The translations under genes were made by a program, and so were the position numbers. From Colius striatus (lineage: Eukaryota > Chordata > Aves > Coliiformes > Coliidae): DNA of 64,000 bases. Of the stretch, positions 56,276 through 64,000 are shown piece after piece. A model generated the notes under the pieces. It did no database searches. It was given only the letters and a program-made list of their open reading frames with translations, and was not told where the DNA came from. The stretch is taken from assembly GCF_028858725.1 (NCBI RefSeq), contig NC_084771.1:2756915-2820914 (forward strand). Direction: 5' to 3'. Every line of letters begins with the position of its first letter. Within the stretch, counting starts at the first letter, position 1.

Positions 56276-59200
56276 ACCTGCCTTGTACCTGTGTTATGTT
56301 TTAAGCAATGACTACAGTTAGATTTTCCCAGCTGCATCTTTCCAAAGGCTGTGTTACCCCTGGCCGTGTCACTGGGTCTGTTCCAGCTGCCTCACTGTGT
56401 CAGAAACAGATCAAAAGAAGGGAAGAGACAATGAGACTTGGTCTGGGAGACCCTGTGCAAAACTCTGCATAAGCATGGGGAGATTTTGGCTAGCTGGATT
56501 GGAGTTATGATTCACTACTGCAAAAGTCACCAAGCAAGACAACCCAGACTCTCCCTGACCACCTTCCAAGGGTCTGCCAGGCTCCAACACAGCTGCCAGG
56601 GCCAGGGCAGCCCCTGGGCTAAACCCAAGCAGTGTCTGCAGTGGAAAACAAAGCTCTTAACACTCCATGCACCTCCTGACCAGCAGGGAAAAGCCTTTTC
56701 TATGAGTGGTAATGATTAATTGCTCAGAAGCTAGAGCAGAGGCAAGCTTCCCATCATATACATCCCATTCCCATCACATGCAGCTCTGAATGAAACAGAG
56801 CCCTTGTCCCAAAGGAATTTGTTTTAGGAACCAAAAAGTGATGACTGACAGTGGAGCTTTTCCCCCCAGGGAGTGCTCCCCGTGGGGGTGCTCTGGGTGC
56901 AGAGCCTGGCTGTGGGTAGCAGTCTCCCTGCTCATGGAAGGGCTCTGTCCTTTGCTGGGGTCTCTGAAGGCATCCTCAGGGTCTCTGGCACACCAGCTCT
57001 CCCCATGCCCTGGGAAGAGGTGCTGCCTTGGGGCCCCTGCTGCCTGCCCATCTCCAGTCCCATCACTCCCTGTCCCCATCCCCGTGCAGTGGGTGGTACC
57101 AGTTGTGCTGCCACTAACACCAAAGGAGATGGAAGGCTATGGGGCTGGGAACCATCCCTCTTTGGTCCATGGAAGTGATGCTCAGGCCCTCTGAAGGCAG
57201 GAAAAAAAAGCATCTGCCACGTTCTTCATTTCATCTTGCAAGCTGTGAGATCCCACCCCTCTCACTGCCTATCCCTGCTGACAGCCGAGCTTCCTACAGA
57301 GCAAATGGGCTTGAAACTCTGTCATCAGAGTCATTTGCATTGATTTCCATGGCCTGGTTTCTCTGCCTGGATCTTCCCCATCCCTGTGGCTGCCCTGCCC
57401 CTTCAAAGCAGGAGCACCAGCGTTTTGGGGTATTTGCTGTCTCTCTGTTTCCCTCACAGAGGGAGAACACAAAGTACTGGTGCTGGCTGCCAGTGTTTAC
57501 CTGCTCAGCCTCTGGTTGAGCTGCTTTTTGCTTGACCCAGTCCCAAAGCAGAGGTGGATATTTCCCCCACACCACTTCCTTGCCAGCTTTACTCCCTCAC
57601 AGCTCACCTGTACCCAGCTCTCTCAGCAGCCTCTCTTTGTACCCCACCATGAGTTTACTCCCTCAAAACCTCTCAGAATTCAGCCCCTAAAGGGCTTCAC
57701 TGGAGGGACTGTTGTCCTGGGGGGTGGCAGCCAGTGTCCCCTGCCCAGTCACTCCTGATGGGCTGCTTCTGCTCCCTGTCCTGCTCAGGAAAGGACCATC
57801 ACAGCATGTCTCTCTGGGAGAAAAGAGAGTCTCCATGGCAGCTAGGAACAGCACTAGCATGACAGAGAGACTGTGCAAGAAACTGGATTTGGGGTTTTTT
57901 TCTTCCAGAAAAAGCTTCTATTTTTGACAAAAAGGCCTTTCTGAGGTATGAAACCTCTTATGAAACTTCTCCCACATCAGTGCTTTACATAAACTATCTT
58001 GCTGTGGTTGTGTTACTCATTGCACACATTTTACACCAGTGTGAACTAGTTTCTCTCCAGAGAATGGAAACCAGAACACAACTGTGGCGTTGAGCATCCT
58101 GCAAGCCACATTCTCTGCAGGTCAGCTCACCCAAGCCATGCCTATCCCAAACAACACTTCCCTCTGCTGTGACTTCTCCAAACAGGGCAGAACTGCAACT
58201 AGGGAGCGAGAAGAGGGTCTCACCAGCACAAACATCACCTTCAGCTGTGCAGGAGGAGAGTGTAAATGGGCCAGGAAGCATCACAGCAGTGCCTCCTGAG
58301 TCACAGCCTCTGCTGCTGGGAGCTCCAAAGGTGAATGGCATCACACTAACGCTCCCCAAGCACCCACAGCCCTGCAGCACGTGGGGGTGATGGCCAGAGA
58401 CATCCTCCTCAGGATTAGCAGGGTGAAGAGCCCATCCATTGCATTGGTATCACAAGCTGACATTATTTCCTGGGGGCCCCAGATGTCAGGGCTGGTGGCA
58501 GATAGTTTGCTTCATGGTGAATGTGCAGCGATAGGTCAGGGGAACAAGTGAAAATGCCACCTCTGAGGGGAATGAGATCATTCAAATGTCACACTAGTAC
58601 CTTGGGAAGCCAACCAGAGATTCCAGCTACAGTTTCTTGCTCCCTCTGCTAGGAGAAATAAATAACACCTGCCAAGCAAGACCAGGCCTTGCTTTTCTAA
58701 AGAGGTTACTGGGGTATTTTCCCCCATCACCATTGTTCCACACCACTGCCAGCATGAGAGGCTTCACCTCATTTTCCATTGCCACAAAGTCTGCTTTAAG
58801 GGGAGTAAAAGCTCTCCTCCAATCTGGACCAAAGGACAAAGGGAGTGCTGTGGGGGCAGAAGCACAGAAGGAGGACCTGTGCACCACCCAATGTCCCATC
58901 ACAGCTGCTGAGCACTATACCCATGGCAGGGCAGGGTTACTCCCTTATCTCACTTTTCTCCCTGGATGCATTTGGTCCATCAGTAATTGGACTCTAGGGG
59001 GGCTTTGTTTCTGCTCCCCCAACCTGCACTGCTGTTGCTTGCCACCTCAGTGTCCTAGAGGCTGCCAGTCCCATCACATGCACGAGCACTGCCTGTTGGA
59101 ACACGTCATGGTCTGGGACTGTTGGCAGCTCTGAAGCTGCCTTGGTTGGAGCCTGCAGGGGATTTCTCAATGCTGAGCTCCCCAGCTGTGTAATGGAAGA

Positions 59201-62200
59201 AATAATCCTTATCTTCAGCATGTGCCCTCACCACTGAGGAACACTGAGCTGTTATCATCGACCACTGACCTTGTTAGGCATTTTCTCTCTGAGCACACAG
59301 GGCAGGGGAGCTGCACGTGGCAGGAGAGGCCACAGGAGGCAAAGCCACTCCTCGCTGTGCCTCGTCCCATCTCCCAGCAGCTGCCCAGAGGAGATGCAGA
59401 GGAGAGGAGCAGGGAAACAGCCAGTTCCTCCCTTTCCAGGGGGACCCTCCACGTTTGCCTGAGCTGCCATTGTCCTGTTGTCTCCTCGCTCCCCACTCTC
59501 CTTTGGGCTGCCAACTGCTCCCCACAACAGCTCAGGGTGAAAAAGCAGAGACAAAGAGGACTTTGACTGCTGTCAGACCACCTTATCTCAGGCAGCCAGT
59601 CACAGGGCAGCCAACAGCAGCAGCTCCTGACTTTTCTCTCCTCCTGCTTCTTCCCTCTGGAGAATCAGCTCTGCAACCAGCCCAAACCTTCCCCAAGCTC
59701 AGAGCACTCAAGCCCTCCCAGTGCTGACCCCTTTTGCTCTCCTCCTGCACCGTGCCTCGCTGCCTAATTGTTCTAATAGTTTTCCAAAGCTTTCATTCAT
59801 CTTGTGCCATAATTCAAGCCTTTGTTTCACACCATGGTGTGGAGGGAACAAAGCAGAGAGAGGACAATGCAAACATCAGTCACTGAGAGGCAGATGACTC
59901 CTTCCCTTTGCCCATGCACACAAGGAAAAAGAATCAAAGCAACCTGGGGTTTTGTTTGTCAACACCAGTCTGGGCCAGGCAAGATAATAACCACAAATGC
60001 ACGGGGCTGGGGTGGAAAGAATGGGAAGAGAGCCCACTCTTGAGGCTGGCTGAATGGTCCCATGGCTGGCAAAGCAAAGCCTTTTGTTCACTGGGTTTTT
60101 CTTTGTCCTTACAGATAACCTTATTGGTCACCTTTGGTTTGTTTCCCCTCTATCTTCCCAAGCATCATATGACTCTGTTTTGAGGCTGTTTCCAGAAGTT
60201 TAGAGGTGGCCAGGGAAGTGTAATCCAGAGCAAGGGCTTCCCTGGGCTGAACCCCCTGCTTCTAAAGGGGACACCAGCTCTGCACTGGAGTCTGATTGCA
60301 TCTGTTGAATCCACCCTGGCAAATTTTAGCTCCTTGCCTGGTGTTTTTGATATGTGATTGTCACTGTCAGGCACAGATAAAGCATTGGGGTTATCTGTCT
60401 GCAAGGTGGTCTCTGTGCTGCAGGGTGAAGCAGTGAAGCCCCAGCCAGTCCTTCTCCATCTTTGGTTGGATGGTGGGATGAATGATCTTCATCAGAAGAA
60501 TCACAGATGGCAAATCAATGAAAAGCTGCAGAACAACAAGTTCATATCTATTTCTGCTAAAGCTCTCTGTCCCTTTTGCTTGCATCAGGGGCATTGTGCT
60601 CATTTGGAACTTCTCTGACCAGCTCCAGCCCCTGAGCACAGGGAATCAGCATTGGAAGGTTTGGGGTCGTGCCACACAAACAGGTTCAAGGCAGGGAGAC
60701 ACCTAAGAACCACAGCTGAGGCTTTGATTCTCCAGTCCTCCTGGCGCTTACAAGGAGGGGAAGAGAGGGATTGTTTAACTTTGAAACTCCACAATGGCCT
60801 TGGTGTCCACAAAGGTTTTAGAGAGTGCTTGCAACACAGCAGGAGCCAGGGATTAAGCTCTAAATCCATGTTTTGTCTCTGAAAAGCTGTTCTGATCACT
60901 AATAGAGTGAACTCTGCTCTCAAGAAATATTTATCTACCTCATTAAAGCTCCCTGCTATTGTTGGGCATGACTGACAGGCACAAGCCAGGAGCAAAACTG
61001 TGGAAGCCCTCCAGCTTGAGCTTGAAGTGCCTCTACTGAGCAGAGCAAGGGCAAAGAGAGGGTCAGGAGAGCTGTGGGGTGCTGATGGGGATGGAGGTGC
61101 CTCGTCAGAGCTGCAACAGCAGCATTAGCAGCCCAGCCAGAATTGCAGAGAGCTGGGGTCAGGGCAGAGGGCCACTGCCAGCACTGCAGAGAGAGGCTCC
61201 AAGGCAGCACCTCCATACACCACCACTGCCCCATGTAGCTCTCATCTCTCCCCTCCTCACCTAAACCTCATTTAGCTCAAATGAAAACAGAGGAAAGAGC
61301 TTCAGGACAATACTCACTCCTGCAAACGAAGCTCTGCTCTTCCTTGGCTCTTTCCAGGGGCTGGGGAGCTCTTCAGTGCCACAGGTTGTGATCTTGCAGC
61401 CCAGGAGAGCAAGGGCCACTCCTCAGAGGTGAGGGCTACACTCAGCTCCTGCTCCTCAGATTTTGGCTGGTAGGCCACTTTGCACAATCAGAGTGAACAG
61501 CACAACCTGGGCAAGATTCACAGAGCTGCAGCCCTGCTGGGCAGTGGGAAAGCAATGAGGCAGGGCCACTGAGCCTGTATGTCACAGGAGAAGCCCTAGA
61601 CAAGCTCTGGAGTTTCTTAAGCTGGTGTGAAGCCATTTCTTAACAATGCTGTCCTAGAAACCATCCTCTGGTGTGCTGCTGCAGGAGCCCTGCACATCCC
61701 AGGGGCCACAAGGAGATCCCAGCACACAGGCACAGCAACTCAGGGGCTCTCCTTGAAGAAACATCTCCAAATGCACTCCAACCCCCCACCCCAGGCCAGG
61801 CTTGGAGCAGCAGGCACACAGCTGAGCAGCACTGGCCTGCTGCAGTGGCATCGCTGCCTCTCTGGGCACCAGCACAACACACACCATACTGCAGCTCCCC
61901 AGCCTTCTGTTCAGGAGCTGCTGTACTCAGAGGCAAAAGGAAACCCACTGCACCTGCAACCACCATGCTCAGCACAGCTTGTCCCAGACTGTGCAGCCCC
62001 CAGAGGCTCAAGTGCATAAAGTTGATATGTGTAAGTGTGCAGGGCAGTCAGGGGAAGGATGGGACCAAGGGTTCATCTTCCTTTCTAATGCCAGCAGACA
62101 AAGAGGCATCAAATGCAAGGGCAAAATCATAGCCCTCAGACCTCAGTGAAGTGGTTCTTTACATCACAGTTAACCCAGGAATCTCTGTTCTGCAGGGTGT

Positions 62201-62274
62201 TGTGGACACAGCTGGTATGAGCTCAGGGAGCAGCTGGATCAACTCACAGAGCAGCAACAACCCATCAAGAGTCA

Positions 62275-62645
62275 TTAGAAGAGAATACTTTCAGTTGGAA
62301 GGGACCCACAGCCATCATCTAGTCCAACCCCACTCAAGGGCTGACTGAAAGTTCAGGCATGTTTTTAAGGTCACTGTCCAAATGCCTCAAACACTCTTAG
62401 GCTGGAGGTATCAACCACTTCTCTAGGGAGCCTGTTCTGTGTTAGACCACCCCTCCAGTGAAGAAATGCTCCCTCATGTCCAGCCTAAACCTCCCTTGAA
62501 GCACCTTTGAACCATTCCCACATCCCTGGATGCTGGGGAAGAAAAGATCAGCACCATCCTCTCTGCTTCCCCTCCTCAGGAAGACGTAGAGAGCAACGAG
62601 GCCACTCTTCAGGCTCCTTGACACAAGGAGAACATCACAGAATTA
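62275..62645 (-). mobile_element. Diverged CR1 3' region
   Basis: Reverse-complement tail tttcagttggaagggaccca, catctagtccaaccccact, then tccagtgaagaaatgctcc and a segment ending near gccactcttcaggctcctt. Confidence 0.78.
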
Positions 62646-64000
62646 AGCATAAGGATGTGGCTTTTACAGGCAAATCCCTGAGCCACAGATTGCTGGTGGC
62701 TGGGTGAGGACCCTGGTGAAGCTCTGCAAGATGCATGAGACTGAAAGAGACCAAGATTATGGGAAGCATCTGCTGCTGATGGAGTGCTTATCAGGAACTG
62801 GACACTTGAGACAAGGCTTTGGGCTCTCCCAGTGTGGCAGCTTTCCTGTTCCTGCAGCCTGTGAGCCCAGCAGACACCTGCACTAACCTTGGGTTAACTT
62901 CAGGAGTATCTGCCTTTTCCCCTGCACGTAGCTGGGCAATATTTCTTCCCAGCAAAGGGCTTTATTTGCTTTAAATAAATGCAATTTCCAGGCATCCAAA
63001 GTGATGCAAAAATTCAGGTCAAAAATCCCTGAATAACTTCTGCCACCAAAAAAAGCAACAGACACTCTGAAGGGTTGAGCAGATCACACAGAGAAGGGTT
63101 GGAGGCCTTTGGAAACACTCTTTCCCCCCCCTCTTTCCTAAATGTTTCTATTTCAGACCCTTCCCATATACACCAAGGAGAGGCTCTTTTTGAACCCAAG
63201 AAGCACAGACCCCATTTGCTGCTCTCCCCAAGGGTTACACCTGCCCAGAGCTCCCTCCTCACCACCACACTCCATCCTGCCATGGGAAGCTGCTCTCACC
63301 CTGCCAGGGCTGGGGCAGCTCACAGGAGCTGCTCTGAGCAGCCTCAGGCAGGGCAGGACCTCGAGGAGACCCAGGGCAGCTCCAGCTCTGCCACAGCCCT
63401 TGCACCAGCTGCAATCAAGACCCCACAGAGCCCTGTGCTTTGTCCTAAAAGGGTTCCACATGATGCCTCTGCTTCCAGCAGCAGTTGTGGGGCTCAGCAA
63501 GCTGACAGCTGGACAGTCAGTTTCTACAGACCCACCTAGGTTTTGTCTCCTTGTCCCCCTCCTTCTCCACACCAGCAGTTGAGCTGCAATATCTTCCTTT
63601 CCCACATGCCTTGGAGAAAACCAGAGGTGTTAATGCAAGGGTTAAATGGCCAAAGAATTGTTTTAGCTCTGGATGAAAGTTCCCCCAAGGAACTCACCCC
63701 AAGGGGTGTAAGTTATGCCAGGGAGGTTTGGACAAACACTGCAACCCTGATCCTGGTAACAGCAATGCACCAGATTCTCCTTTCACACCATGGTCTGGCC
63801 AGCCAGCTTCACCCCCAGATCCCTTGCTGCACCCTTGGAATGTATTTGGGGGGCTACAGAATCAAAGACCCCTGACCAAAGTGCTGGCTGGATCCAGATG
63901 CTGAATGTTGACTTGCTGCCTGCTGGGGCGTGCCTTTGGGTTCAGGCTGCTTTGCACTTTGAAATGAAGGCAGCACCAGGCAGATTTTGACTGATCTTAC

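Larger units (their letters stand above)
44561..64000. other. Upstream flank of GABRG4 with no recognised exon
   Basis: About 19 kb. Apart from the CR1 copies and tandem repeats listed separately, I see only short, motif-free open frames. There is no sign of an alpha or beta GABA-A subunit exon on either strand. Confidence 0.5.

Noticed and set aside
58627..58902. 91-residue minus-strand frame with protein-like composition
   Set aside because: It resembles no family I know and has no clear splice partners; chance is the simplest explanation.
44561..64000. Possible exons of the neighbouring GABRA3 or GABRB4
   Set aside because: I looked for Cys-loop, M1-M3 and M4 motifs in the translated frames and saw none.

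Overview
This is vertebrate, almost certainly avian, genomic DNA. It carries one intact gene, split into many exons with GT/AG introns, in a background of chicken-repeat-1 (CR1) LINE fragments. CR1 elements with 3' ends of the type 'aaccccctgc...aggtc' and a CR1 reverse transcriptase are typical of birds. Most open reading frames in the window are chance frames in introns, repeats or GC-rich DNA.

The gene lies on the minus strand from 43716 (start codon) to 6312 (stop codon). Nine coding exons join in phase into a 454-residue GABA-A receptor gamma-type subunit, best matched by the avian gamma-4 subunit (GABRG4). All parts expected of a Cys-loop chloride channel subunit are present: signal peptide, extracellular ligand-binding domain with Cys-loop, M1 to M3, a cytoplasmic loop with a cysteine-rich segment, and M4. 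The start codon sits in a CpG-rich block (about 43040-44560), the likely promoter, which also holds a 38-bp GC-rich tandem repeat.

Layout from left to right: 1-5860 is the region downstream of the gene, with CR1 debris (1054-1945), a decayed LNX-like RING-finger pseudogene (about 2199-2733) that is probably the least expected item here, and an AT-rich block with a 29-bp duplication. 5861-6311 is the likely 3' UTR. 6312-43716 is GABRG4, with a 21.3-kb intron 3 that holds two minisatellites and several CR1 pieces, and an intron 7 that holds a long CR1 with recognisable reverse transcriptase. 43717-44560 is the promoter and CpG island. 44561-64000 is upstream flank with more tandem repeats and CR1 copies and no exon that I can recognise.

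In chicken, GABRG4 is known to cluster with other GABA-A subunit genes (GABRA3, GABRB4); neither appears in this window, so they would have to lie outside it. I saw no tRNA, rRNA, CRISPR, retroviral gene or second intact protein-coding gene. I found no wholly new biological system. The points most worth checking are the LNX-like pseudogene, the promoter-side minisatellite, the pentanucleotide expansion inside a CR1, and the drug-site residues and splice donor of this gamma-4 gene.
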